From: Paramacrobiotus metropolitanus
Taxonomy: Eukaryota; Tardigrada; Eutardigrada; Parachela; Macrobiotidae
DNA length: 30,531 nucleotides
Direction: 5' to 3'
Assembly (NCBI RefSeq): GCF_019649055.1
Contig: NW_026570609.1
Span: forward strand, 1-30,531
The position numbers and the translations under genes were made by a program. The notes under the pieces were generated by a model. It was not told the origin of the DNA. It searched no databases and saw nothing but the letters and a program-made list of their open reading frames with translations. Within the stretch, counting starts at the first letter, position 1, and every line of letters starts with the position of its first letter. Below, piece by piece: positions 7,424-17,900 of the stretch.

Positions 7424-8600
7424 CCATCGACCATTCAACCCTATGGAGACCAGGCGTTAACCGGTCCTTGTTGCCCAATAGGCGACAGGATACAAAATTA
7501 CGGTTTTTGCCCGGATGGAACCTCGGATCACCGGACTTCCCCGGAGGATCCACCGCTCAATAGACCCAATAGGTCTTATCCTGCACCTAGAGAGGGTACC
7601 TTACGGTATTCGCGGATGCGACGGTGCCTCTCCATCAACCTTACCCGATGAACCTCGGCTGGATGTAAGTACGAGCTATCTTACCCGGCAACGGAGGTTC
7701 CCAGCGAACTTTTACCGGAGGATCCTGGTCGGAAAGTGTGTTTCACGCCCGTTTCACACCCGACAATGGAGATCCATACCTTTACCCGAAGTTGATAGGG
7801 TCGAACTTTGACCTCGAGGGTCGAACCTCCGACCTCGGTGAAATGAACCGGTACCACTTGGTATCCCGAGAACTGATGCCTAGGACCTAGATGGCCGGAT
7901 ATCCTGTGGACTGGAGCCCCCCGTGAGCGGATCAGCTCTAGTCGGAATGAGCACCCGGACCAAAGCCCCGGACCAAAGACTTTGAGTTTACTTTTTTTTT
8001 AATCTCGAAATGATGTTCTCAATTTTATTGATCTTTTCACTAACCTGCTCACCAGGAATTGTGATGTTATTTTTACTAGAGAGAGAGAGAGAAATGGAAT
8101 AATACTTTATTACTTTATTTTTTTTACTTTTTCGCCGTTGCGGATACAACCAACAGATGCCTACACCGGTCCAACAACACCACCGACCGACCTTCGGATT
8201 TCGGCCGTGAGTTGTATCGCCACCACGGGTCCGGAGGAGAACGCGGCACCGAGAGACCTTCGTCATCGGACACCCCCGAGGCGCAGCCACCGACCCCAAT
8301 AGGGTCGTGTGCGGAGCGGGCACTGGAGCGGTACGAGGCCGGTCCTTCGCAGGGGCTCGGACTCCCGCCCAGAGGCATGTTGGGCCAGTCGCTATGGCAG
8401 CCTACGAGTAGGCAGCCAGCGACAGTCCCGCTTCCGGTGTGCTGACTCACACCGAGTCGCACTCGCCGTCGAGCGCTAGATCGGCCTCGACTCAGGTAGC
8501 TTTCCGCCCAGCCTTTCGTCTCGGCCAATCATCGGCCTCGATGTAGGCGGAGCCACGCCTCCTTTCCACATCTCGGCCTATCAGCGTTCGTTCGCTCGTG
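7424..8600 (+). repeat. End of the hairpin-rich GC domain, split by an AT-rich insert
   Basis: CAATA hairpins continue at 7470, 7562 and 8291. An AT-rich segment (about 7985-8135) with T-runs and a (GA)n tract near 8080 interrupts the GC-rich sequence. The part after it belongs to the same domain: the block around 8364-8390 (GGACTCCC, CAGAG, CATGTTGGGCCAGTC) repeats one at about 6652-6685. GC-rich character fades by about 8,600. No gene is supported. Confidence 0.5.
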
Positions 8601-11600
8601 TTGGATCTGCCCAGTGCCGCATTAGGCTTTTTCCCATGTTATGGCTCGATGTGCCATTCATTTTCATTCACTAGCTGACATTCGGTGATTTCTGATCTAC
8701 AGCTCACATCGAGCCTTTGTGTTTTGGTTCTCTGTACTTTATTGCTATTCACAATAAAGCCTTCTCACTATCGTGAGCCTTTGTTCGCCTGCTGTCACAG
8801 TGGTCTGCGGTCGGTTTCTCGAATGATTTTGATTAATTCACTATTACTGCGTGCACTATTTGCGATTACTATAATTATGCACTAAACAGTGGTGTTACTT
8901 CAGTTCTTCACCAAGCTATCACGATTTGCGCTCAAGAAAATAACGGTAATTTGGTAATTACACAAACTCTCAGTCGGCTGTGCGCATTTTACAGTAATAG
9001 AAATTGGTCATTCACTGTGTGCAGTGAACAGTATTGATACTTCAGTTACTCACGACCACTGTTTCGTTACGTACACACCCAGCAGGCGGTGCGCAATGGT
9101 TAATTTTAGTAGGTCGGTCACCCACTCGCCTACCGGCACACGAGAATAGTGGTACTTCGGTCACTCACATGCAATGTGCAGTTCCAGTAGTGGTAGCTCA
9201 GTTACTCGTTCGTTACCACTCGTTTGGCTCGATCGATAATATAATTTTCCGATCTGAGCAGTTCAGTCGGTTTGGCATTTTCTGATCTGACGAATCAAAT
9301 TTATTCCGTATTATGCGGAAATATTAATTTTACGGACCGTACAGATATGGATGTACTGTTACTACTGTATTTGCTGCTTAATCACTGTCCTTAGTTTTGC
9401 TCGGACTGCACCATTGTAATGAAAGGTCGTTTGACGATTACTATGGTCAGTTTCTTTTACAGCTGCTTTCGAATGGCTTTTAACGAGCGTTCTTATTCCT
9501 ACAAAGTACGTCATGTTTTTGAGCGCTTTAAATTGTTACGATTTACTGAAATTAAGCCATCCATTGGCAGCATCGTTTGTGTTAGTACTAACTGGCTAGC
9601 GAGTAGCTGTTTTAGTTTTGTAGAGTAAAGTTAAAACCTTTTTAATTTGCTGATCTAAAAAGGTGCCATTTTAAATTTACTGATTTTGTGCTCCATGCAA
9701 CCGGACTCTGAAATTATTTTCAAGGTCACCTTGTGCTTTCAGCTCTACAGGCACCGGCGTCTGTGAACGGGAGTCGGAGCGGATAGTTATTAAAACAAAA
9801 TGCATGTGACACGGTTTCCAGACATTCTGAATCGAATGGCGTTAACAGTTTTCGATTAAGTTTTTGGTTTGTTCTGACCAGATCGTACGGGGTTTTCCGT
9901 TGTAATATAGATCTTTTCCTTGATAGGTTTACCACGTGAATACCAAAACAGTATTATAAAATCTGCCTACGACACTTTACGTTACTTCAGAGTTCAGATC
10001 ATGTCCTTGCTTTTCGTTACTGTAGTCACAGCGTCAACAGTGGGAATCATGTAGTTCCACTTGTTGTAAACACGGTATCTTAAGTTGTTTCTATTTAGGC
10101 TTACACTTAGTACTTATTCATAGGTTTTCTAGGTTGTACTCAACGCTGAACCTCAGTAATTAGATGATTTGAACACCGTATTCCGTCGTAAAGCATCTTC
10201 CAGAGGTGAGCCTTCAGCAAGTGTGGCGATCGCAATTTTAACATTGCTTGTCATCCTTTTTTATTTGACACTTTGCGCAGACGACAAAATGCGATGTGTT
10301 GCAAATTTTGAGTTAGTTCTTACTCATTTACTCCCGCACTTGGCCGGTGCTGTTAACGCTGTACATGATAGACTGACTGTATGCTGGCAACATTTTCAAA
10401 AATTATAGGGTTGACCAACCATTCCGAAGGTGCTTCCTACGTGCGGTGCCACATTTTATGGGATATCTGCCAAGGTTTCATCGCTTGCCAGTTGCCAGAG
10501 ACTCCAGCTTTTATCGCATGCCATGCCAGTGGCAGTGCCACTGGCAGGTGCCACTGCCACGTTTTACCCCCTGCCCAACGAATCATAGAATTTTCGCTGG
10601 AATTCTCTAATTAGGTTCAGGCAGAACCCTAATGAGGTGTTATATGGTCTGCCTCTTTCGAGCGATTTCAGAGGGTTGCAGCAGTTTCTATAACATGGAC
10701 GTCTACGGGAAATGTGCGATGTCCAAGCAAATTTTGGCCTGTGTACGCTCTGTATTGCGTTGTAAAGCAAAAATACAGAGAAAAAGGTTGTGCAGCTTTA
10801 AATTCTCTATCCAAATAATACCACAAAAAAATTTTAGGTATGACAGATGCACAGAAAAATGGCCAGGTCAGTGACTCACACATGTCCAATCTGCATACTG
10901 TTTTCGACTCTGAAAAGCACAACGTGGCTGTTGTGGCCCACGATCTGTAGTTAAACGCTTATATATGCACCACCATACAGCAGCACTCATTTCGGGCGGA
11001 TATTTTCAGACACACAGGCACTGCAATGATGAAGCACGTATTGTGCTTGTAAACTGTTTGCTAAGTTCTGAATACGGTGCCCTTTTGTCTTTGTGGCACG
11101 GCACACAACAGAATTTTTGTTGATGCTTTGTCGCAAATTAAATAAACAACAATAACATCATGAAAATTACTAACTGCAAACTGTTCATAAGTGTGTTTTG
11201 GCATATAACATGTACAGTAGATAATTAATGCATATATAACCATTATAGTTCTTTATAGCGCATGGCATACATTCAGGATATAAAAATTTAATATGGTTCG
11301 AGGTAATGTTGTATACAGTGTACTCTAAAGTATATTTTAACTAACATCACTACCCTAGTATTTTCACTGGTAGATACAAAAGTAAAATCCGCAGTTTTTA
11401 ATGCATACAGCGTTAAAGATGAATCCGAAGATTGCGCATGTTTGGACAAATAATTTTTAACCGTACAAGCGATTTGACGCCTAGAAAATGTACTCTCCAA
11501 AAAACGCGAAATAATTTCAATATTTGATAACACGAGAACTTCGGTGCAGCGTTAACACTCGAATTTAAACCTGCGGTAATTTATTTGATAACTTACTTGT

Positions 11601-13440
11601 TTCCGCATAAATCACAGTCTAGCATAAATCACATTATTGACAATAAAATTATGCACAAAACAGGTAAATTAGGATCAAGCAAAACTTATTACCTGTTCAA
11701 ATTTGACCCTGTAAAGAACGATAAGAATTCAGATTTCTGTTGTTCTTTTGTAGTATGCTATCACAGTTTAGATACACGATGCAAATCAAAACGATAATAA
11801 CATGAAGTTCCGAAAATTTAAGTTTTTTATGGGCAACACTACATATCAAACTGCAAGCCATGGTTTTAGCTAGCCTGTGGCTACTGCATGAATTTGCGGC
11901 TACCCTCTGAAACGCCGCGGCGCTGTTGTCGCTTTTCACGTGACCACACTAGCCACGCCTTTCGCCTGGACTTAATTTGCAACTGCTTGCGGAAAATTTT
12001 ATGCCGACAGTGCCGGCGTATACAGGAGTGAAAGGCCTTCTTCCGTATGGTGCCATGCACATAAATACGAGGAAGTGGAAGTGTTTCTTTTGTAAATGCC
12101 GTTTTGTTCTGGTGCATAGTTTGCACTCGTACCGTGATACTTATTAAAGGTTACCCAGTTTGATAAATACGAACGTTCGTCGTCATTCAACAGGAACCCC
12201 ACATTTTATTGTATCTATTCGAGGTTATGGAGCCAGCTGCGAAGAATTATTCTTTAAACTTATCCGGAGAATGTCTATTTGTACACTCGAGACGCCTTTT
12301 AGTGATATCGTTGTATTAAACTTCCATACACAGTACGCACACCTACTATTACACAATCCGATACCCGTATGTGCGTACATACTTGGTTATTACATAGTTG
12401 TTGTTACAACACAATCGTACGAGTACTGTATGTACAATCTCACATGCACGCCGAAATTAAAAACCGGTTTTGCTGTCTACGAGGCACACACAAGTACAGT
12501 AAGTAGTAGTACATACATATTATTTTTATCCATGCCATCAGCAAGCTTCTACCGCAGTTATTGAACTACACGCGTAGACAATTAAGTTTTTCCGTGCTTG
12601 TAGATACTCAACGAAAGCTTTAAGGAGAAGTTGTTATAAAATTAATACCATCATAATCTGGTTTGCTGTGTTCCTGTAATATTATAATTATGTCTTACTC
12701 GTATATCAGAACGAAATACTAAATTCACATTTACGAGAAACACAAAGCTGACGTGGTCTGAAGTGGTTGGATTTTGCTAGGAACTGAGTTTCGTCTGGGA
12801 AGCGCCCGGAAACCTGCTAATGAAGCATCTCTGAAAGACGATCTAGACCATCAAAAACAACGGCAAATGCGCTGTAATGTCCGGGACGGTATCTGTTTTG
12901 GGACAGCGTCGCACAAGGTCACTGCAATGTCCTGTCAAGGATGAAGATCCGGAAACATGTGGTTATGATTAGCCAAGCGAACTGGCAGCACGCAAAACGG
13001 AGAAAGGGAAACAACGCTGATGTAATGCGCCCTAGAGGGATCAAGGTACTTACTTTTCCAGTTTGCTTTCTTTAAAGAATTCGGCGGACGGACGTCGAGT
13101 TTAGAAAACGGACGTCAAGTGACGTACATGCAACCTAATTTACTTATCAATTTGCTTTTCAAATATGCGGGAGAACTTGTTCCAATTCGTGTTTTAACCA
13201 TGCTTTCTATCGTTGATGGATTAATTTACTTATTTCCACTTGGAATAAAGGGCTGCACGGTCAATGTATTTTCAGAAGTCTTAACATTTGAAAAGAATGC
13301 ATTTTTTTAGATATCGCAGAGCTAGAAAGGAGTTGTAACTGAAACTGAGCGGCCGAGACAAATGTCCATCAAGAAAATTGTGACTACAAGCTTGATCATG
13401 ATTTCTGGTTGCTCCACGAGCAGTTTTCTTACGCAGTAAT
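8600..13440. other. AT-rich stretch without supported genes
   Basis: All reading frames here are short and lack family signatures. Visible items are four degenerate copies of GRTACTTCAGTTACTCAC (about 8891, 9035, 9151, 9191) and a 23-base palindrome at 10524-10546. A somewhat higher-GC patch lies at 11880-12070 without a clear frame. It may be intergenic or intronic. Confidence 0.5.
10524..10546. repeat. 23-base palindrome
   Basis: TGCCAGTGGCA and TGCCACTGGCA are exact inverse complements on either side of one central G. A further GGTGCCACTGCCAC follows at 10547-10560. Confidence 0.7.
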
Positions 13441-13534
13441 CTGCTTTTGTTTGGTTCCAGCTTGCCTTGGGGGACTTAAAGAACGAAGTGGTGCCCAATG
13501 ATGGCGCCACAGAGCTGCGAGGTTCAAAAATTTT

Positions 13535-13731
13535 AGAGGAAGGTACGGCTTTACCAGGCTTTGCGTTATGGAAGTGCTGCGCTGCTGAGTTACTTGGGAA
13601 CTTTAACCGTGGCGCATCTGGTGTTAACAGCAATGAATACTATAAAGGCTCTGGAGGAAGTCACCCAAGAGCAGAAGGGAGAACTGCAAAGACTGAGACA
13701 AACCCTGGCTGAAATGGAGATCATTAAAGCG
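13535..13731 (+). CDS. Possible exon: hydrophobic segment plus coiled coil, unrecognised
   Basis: After a TTTTAG at about 13535, a frame reads a hydrophobic stretch (YGSAALLSYLGTLTVAHLVL) and then a heptad-like helix (LEEVTQEQKGELQRLRQTLAEM) before TAA near 13731. The hydrophobic-then-coiled-coil arrangement resembles a membrane-anchored coiled-coil protein. Other frames on both strands are also open here, so the assignment is weak. No family is recognised. Confidence 0.3.
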
Positions 13732-13901
13732 TAAGAGAAGAAAACCTGTCCCTTTTATCCAGTCGGAGCACGCATGTGACAAAAGAGAAACGCTCTTGTC
13801 CACAAGCTTGTTCGGGTTAACCGCTGGGTTATGACTGGAAAATCTCGTTATACTCGGTATTTCCGGCTTGTGGTTTCAGAAGTCAAGACGCAGCTGCAGA
13901 A

Positions 13902-14183
13902 ATGCTGGACATTCTTCCTAGCACAAGTGCTCAGCCAAATTCGGATGACGCCAAATTTCATGTGGTCGGTAAAAACTTGATGGTACATCTGCCCCGATTA
14001 AGTTTTGAGTATATTTTGCAGTTTCAGCGACTGATGGATCAGCTTTTCCAGACATACGACCACCACGTGGATGCATCCAGTTTCCAGACGCTGTCCGATA
14101 CAACCTACATGTGGCTCGAAGAACTCTGCAGTCCCTCCAGCCTCATGGCCCTGACAGCTGGAGTGCTGCGTGATCGTCATTGA
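13902..14183 (+). CDS. Short coding-like frame, unrecognised
   Basis: ATG 13902 to TGA 14181-14183 gives 93 residues of ordinary protein composition, including KFHVVGKNLMVHLPRLSFEY and SFQTLSDTTYMWLEELCSP. The frame is also open a short way upstream of the ATG, next to a CAG that could be a splice acceptor. It follows the frame ending near 13731 by 170 bases and could belong to the same transcript. No homologue is recognised. Confidence 0.3.
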   Translation: MLDILPSTSAQPNSDDAKFHVVGKNLMVHLPRLSFEYILQFQRLMDQLFQTYDHHVDASSFQTLSDTTYMWLEELCSPSSLMALTAGVLRDRH

Positions 14184-15133
14184 TTACACAGCACTTTAAC
14201 TCATTGTTAACAAAATCACAGCAAAGCTGCCAAGAAAAACAACATCGGTCTAATTATTCCCGACCAGCGAATCTAAATGCTAAAAAAGCATCCTCGTTGT
14301 CTCTCTGTGCCTTGTGTATGCATCAGTTTTGGTTGCCGAGCCAAACAAAAAATTGCGGGTTTAACCGTAAAATATAAGCGTAAGAAAACTGAAGAGTATA
14401 ACCGTAATACAAATCACTACGAGGAAGTGCAGTGTCTGTCCTCGGAACCTTTAACGACATGAGAGAGAACGAGGACGTTTTCTTAGCTTTTAGATTGGCG
14501 GGTCATTATTGACCATGCCCCATGTTGTTTTTGTTGGCAGCGATGCTGTGATTTTGTTAACAATGAAATAAACTACAGAAATGTTTAAAAAATGGCACAG
14601 ATGTGCATCAATATCTTCCACACAAAATTGATGCGAATTTGTCATTTTTATTACACCTTAAGTTTCGTGTAAATTGACCTTTGAGATCCTTTTGTGGACT
14701 AATACTTTAGCGAGTACATGGCGCTGAAAAGCAGAATGTCAATCGCATCGTTGCTGCCAAATCTCCTAAAGACAGCGTCGTTCAGCTGCTTGACAGCGAT
14801 TCCAATTTTCTGCGCCGATCTAACACCGCTCGATACTGTTGGTAACATGTGTGAACTGTAGTATCGCATATTTGTGCCTAAACAAACTAAAATGTTGATC
14901 AACCAAGCACGACGAAATTTTAACGGAAGATCACTTTAAACCGGCTTTGAATTTACTTTCCAGAGTATTCTCCTAAATCACAAGAAAAATAGTCATTTGT
15001 TAAGCGTATACACAGAGCAAACAAACAGCCTTCGGAGTTACGACCGAATTAATGTCAGATGCGAGTGAGAAACTGACATTCTGCAGTAAATAAGTGGAAA
15101 GAAAGAGGACAGTGAGCGAAGGATAAAACTCAC

Positions 15134-15284
15134 CGAATTCGTATCCCACGGAGCAGGTGGTCGTGACGACGGTGCCGAAACGCCTGGCGCGACAGGAGGA
15201 CGGAATCTCCGGTGGCCAGCGCGGGGCAGTCGGGGGAGTAGGCGGCGGTCAGGCGGGTGACCGGTCCCAAGGGCCCGCTGATCA
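15134..15284 (-). pseudogene. Sushi/CCP-domain-like exon with an apparent 1-base frameshift
   Basis: Read on the minus strand, a GC-rich block is bounded by AG (acceptor) at 15286/15285 and GTGAGT (donor) at 15133 downwards. One frame gives SPDCPALATGDSVLLSRQAF; the next frame continues FGTVVTTTCSVGYEF. Joined conceptually, the order Cys-Pro, a variable stretch, Phe-Gly-Thr-Val-Val, Cys, Gly-Tyr is that of a complement control (sushi) module of a secreted or cell-surface protein. One extra T in the GTTT run would explain the frame change. It could be a real lesion, an assembly error, or chance resemblance. No neighbouring sushi exon was found. Confidence 0.4.
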
Positions 15285-15737
15285 CTTTGATCAGGGAAGA
15301 TTTAGAAATCGCTAAAATCAGCAAGAAGAAACTCATTAGACTATCCAAAACACAGAAAAAGGTTACAGATACTTCAAACTTGCAAAGTACAATGGGCGTG
15401 GCAGCGCTCCCTAAGCGACAGAAAAGATTCCAAGGCGGAAGGCGAAACATGTTTCAACGCTTCCGCTTTAGCGACGGGCCTCCCGCCACCGAGCGGCAGT
15501 GCTACAGAAAACCAGTGCTGCGCTGCACTTGCAAAATGTTGCTTGCCAGTTGACACTAACTGTGAATTCAAAGATTATTTCAGAATATTTCTGTTTTTGT
15601 TTTACACTCTCTGAGTCTCGTCTGTACAAAGTCCAGTTGCTGATTGCAGTTAATTAACTGCCTAATCCAACGTATCGTTGATCCGATAACCAGCGGATTA
15701 TCGTGGTCCATCGAGGCACGCGCCTGCAGCTGCGCAG

Positions 15738-16009
15738 ACCATGCAGAATGCAGGCGAGTCTGTACCAACAGCTGGCAGCAGCAACACGAATACTCCAGCT
15801 GACAAGTGCAAGGGAATCCGCAGTGCCATGCAGAAACTGGACTATTCCGTCTCCGCCATGGACGGTCCCACGGTGAAACGGTCCACCTCGGTGACGTTCG
15901 AGGGGGAAGGCAGCGGCAAGTATGACACGGAGACGGACAGTTTGTACGAGATGCTGCAGCAGCTGGATCTGGACAAGAAGGATGTGCTCTTCCTGGGACG
16001 CGTTGCTGA
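15738..16009 (+). CDS. Host gene exon A
   Basis: A GC-rich frame follows CAG (acceptor, 15735-15737) and contains ATG at 15741. It ends before GTAAGA at 16010. It begins with a Ser/Thr/Asn-rich segment and ends SLYEMLQQLDLDKKDVLFLG. The donor splits a codon after two bases and exon B supplies the third, giving an uninterrupted frame into YQWFTWLLRKV. The ATG could be the start codon, or the exon could be internal. The gene identity is discussed at exon C. Confidence 0.55.
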
Positions 16010-16672
16010 GTAAGATTTCAAATTTTCTCTTGTTGATATCCCGATGTTGGCATAGACGTTTCTACGAAATAAACTTCAGAGATTAAGTAAACTATTTTTG
16101 GTATGGTTTTCGCTCTGGAATCGCTCGCTTCGTGAATTCTTATTAATTGTTGTTTAAAACGAGATTCTATGGTTTTCATCGTTTTTAGTGTTTCATCATT
16201 TTTATGTAGCCTAAATTTGATAACTGTTTAGCGGTGCCTGCGTTTAGCGATGTAATAAAAAATTTATAAAATTAGATAGGTTTTGTTAAAAATTTGGAAA
16301 AATAAATCGGCTTTATCTGGAATGTTTCGTGAATTTATTGCAATTTTAATTACTGAATAACATCAGAAAAAAGTTCCTTTTAATTACCTTTTAATCGCTG
16401 AATAGTTGATTACTGCGGCAGCAAAATTAAAATTATTTAAATATTTTGTGCTTGATTTAAAAAAATTGAATTGTCGGCCGGTTATACATTTTTTGTGTAG
16501 TTTGCTGCAGTTTTTGTGTAGACGTATTTTCAGTTTTTTTATTTATTATACGAGAGTTTACACGTACAACGATGCTGTTTATGAATTGTTTTTTTAGTAC
16601 TTGATGTGTGGTGTATTTTGCATACGCCGCTGTTTGTTGCATTTTAATCTGTAATTAATTTTCTAATGATAG

Positions 16673-16879
16673 GTATCAATGGTTCACGTGGCTGTTGCGT
16701 AAGGTGCGCTCGCTGGAGATTGTGAAAACGGATGGCCCGCAGGGATCGCGTGAGCGCCGCAACAGCAGCACGAGCCTGAAGGGCGGCAGCGCCGAGGGCG
16801 GCCGGGAACGGCAGCGGTCCGGCTCCGGCTCGTCGGATGTCTGCCCTATCAGCAGCGCGTCGAAACGCACGCCCGACAG
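16673..16879 (+). CDS. Host gene exon B, with low-complexity Ser/Gly/Arg segment
   Basis: The acceptor TGATAG ends at 16672 and the donor CAG/GTACAA begins at 16880. The translation starts YQWFTWLLRKVRSLEIVKTD, then becomes Ser/Gly/Arg/Glu-rich and probably disordered. It ends two bases into a codon. Exon C, 10.1 kb downstream, starts with exactly the one base needed (AG plus C gives Ser). The intervening intron carries the whole LTR retrotransposon. Confidence 0.55.
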
Positions 16880-17249
16880 GTACAATTCACACACTTCTGC
16901 ATAAGCGACACTTTTTTCTGCGAACTGGTTTATTTAAATTTGATTTATTTGATATTTTTTGTATTAATTATTAGTTATTTTTAGACGTTTTTATTTACTT
17001 TTGTTAATAATTTGTCGTCGTGTACTCAGGATTACGTATGGATTTTTCCAAATTTTTATGTAGAGAAATTTGGTCCAGGCAAATTGTATGAAACTGTGAC
17101 TGATGGACTAATTTTCTGATTTTTTTTTGCTTTGTGTGAATTATGTCGCTGGCAGAAAAGGGATTTGTTTCCACTTTTTTATTGTGCTCGTGGATTTTGT
17201 TTAATGTTCTTTTTTTTGCGTATTCGTTTGTTGTTATCGATTCGCCGTT

Positions 17250-17711
17250 GTTACCCGGCAAGCGGCCAGTGACCATATACGGCATACCATGCCAGCGGTT
17301 GTCCAAGGACGCAATATAATCATTACCGTTTATTTTATTAGTCAAAATTGTATCTTTGTGTTCGTGCCTGAACGCTGTTTGGCAATTGTGTTTTATGATA
17401 TAATTTGGCGTATGTGTGCGGATGAGTGCGGATGAGTGTTTGTTGCAAGTTTTATGGTCCAGCTTTGCTGCGGACTGATTGCACGGTAGACCGTATTCGT
17501 ATATTTGGTGCAGTCGCTTTCCATCGGATATAAGCGTTTGTTTCTCTTTCATTTTATCGAACTTTTACTTTCCTTTTCCTACTGGTGCTTTGGCTGAGTT
17601 AGTTGATTAAAGTTAGAAAAACGATAACGTATCGTTTATTCGCGCAAGTAGGCAGCGGCGTAACAGTAAACACACACGGTTTCTTTAACCACCTGCGGCA
17701 CTGAGGTTTCA
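17250..17711 (+). repeat. 5' LTR
   Basis: It starts GTTACCCGGC and ends GAGGTTTCA. It matches the 3' LTR throughout, with about three scattered substitutions, one 5-versus-7-base block (near 17490) and two single-base indels. Counting these, the copies are about 98% identical. A TG start at 17249 would give the canonical TG...CA ends, but the 3' copy has AG there. Near its 3' end is the inverted repeat AACGATA-ACG-TATCGTT. Confidence 0.92.
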
Positions 17712-17712
17712 T

Positions 17713-17730
17713 TGGTGCCGAAACCGTGGA
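17713..17730 (+). other. Primer-binding-site candidate
   Basis: TGGTGCCGAAACCGTGGA begins two bases after the 5' LTR. A TGG start complementary to a tRNA CCA end is expected of a minus-strand primer site. I do not assign the tRNA. Confidence 0.65.
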
Positions 17731-17900
17731 ACGGAAGCGTTCTACGGTAGTTTAAATTATTAATTCCGTGGTCACACGGTGACCTTTATCAGCAATCAGT
17801 GCTGCAGTTTGTGGTGCTGACCTTTGTCATCTGGAATTAACAGCTGTTATTATACTGTGTGTGTTTGGATTATTTACGGATTAATCCACAACAAATTGCC

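Larger units (their letters stand above)
854..8307 (+). repeat. Array of about 28 hairpins with constant CAATA loop and variable stems
   Basis: Hairpin spans beyond those listed separately are: 988-1000, 1010-1020 (CAAAA, weak), 3552-3562, 3619-3631, 3934-3950, 4118-4134, 4286-4311, 4489-4503, 4514-4524 (weak), 5063-5073 (weak), 5392-5408, 5618-5632, 5921-5940, 6147-6163, 6434-6448, 6566-6581 (CAATTA), 6774-6790, 6937-6953, 7105-7121, 7470-7486, 7562-7576 and 8291-8307. Stem sequences include GAGGCC, GAACC, AGAGCC, CCCT, AGACC, GTTACC, GTTGCC and CGACCC, each matched by its own complement, often with a G-U pair. Many have a second, outer stem. The motif is dense in 0.85-8.3 kb, and I saw no comparable array in the rest of the window. 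Constant loop plus compensating stems is the signature of a functional RNA structure or protein-binding RNA site. Confidence 0.8.

Noticed and set aside
854-8307. CRISPR array or simple tandem satellite
   Set aside because: Spacing is irregular, only 8-10 bases are shared between sites, and the stems differ. There are no constant repeats with uniform spacers, and the context looks eukaryotic.
11881-12126. Basic minus-strand frame with Cys/His residues
   Set aside because: The Cys/His spacing fits no zinc finger I know, and the plus strand is equally open.
12160-12564. 134-codon plus-strand open frame
   Set aside because: AT-rich codon use, no motif, no splice context and no matching neighbour; probably chance.
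13322-13633. Minus-strand 103-codon frame
   Set aside because: It overlaps other open frames on both strands in the same patch, and none has a recognisable domain.
15738-16879. NADPH oxidase (NOX5-like) C-terminal exons
   Set aside because: The DVLFLG...YQWFTWLLRKV stretch resembles the NAD-binding end of such enzymes, but the following phase-matched exons do not continue that family. The resemblance is short.
17004-17552. Long minus-strand open frame across the 5' LTR, repeated at 25692-26048 in the 3' LTR
   Set aside because: It is the antisense of LTR sequence, has no family signature, and its presence in both LTRs only reflects their identity.
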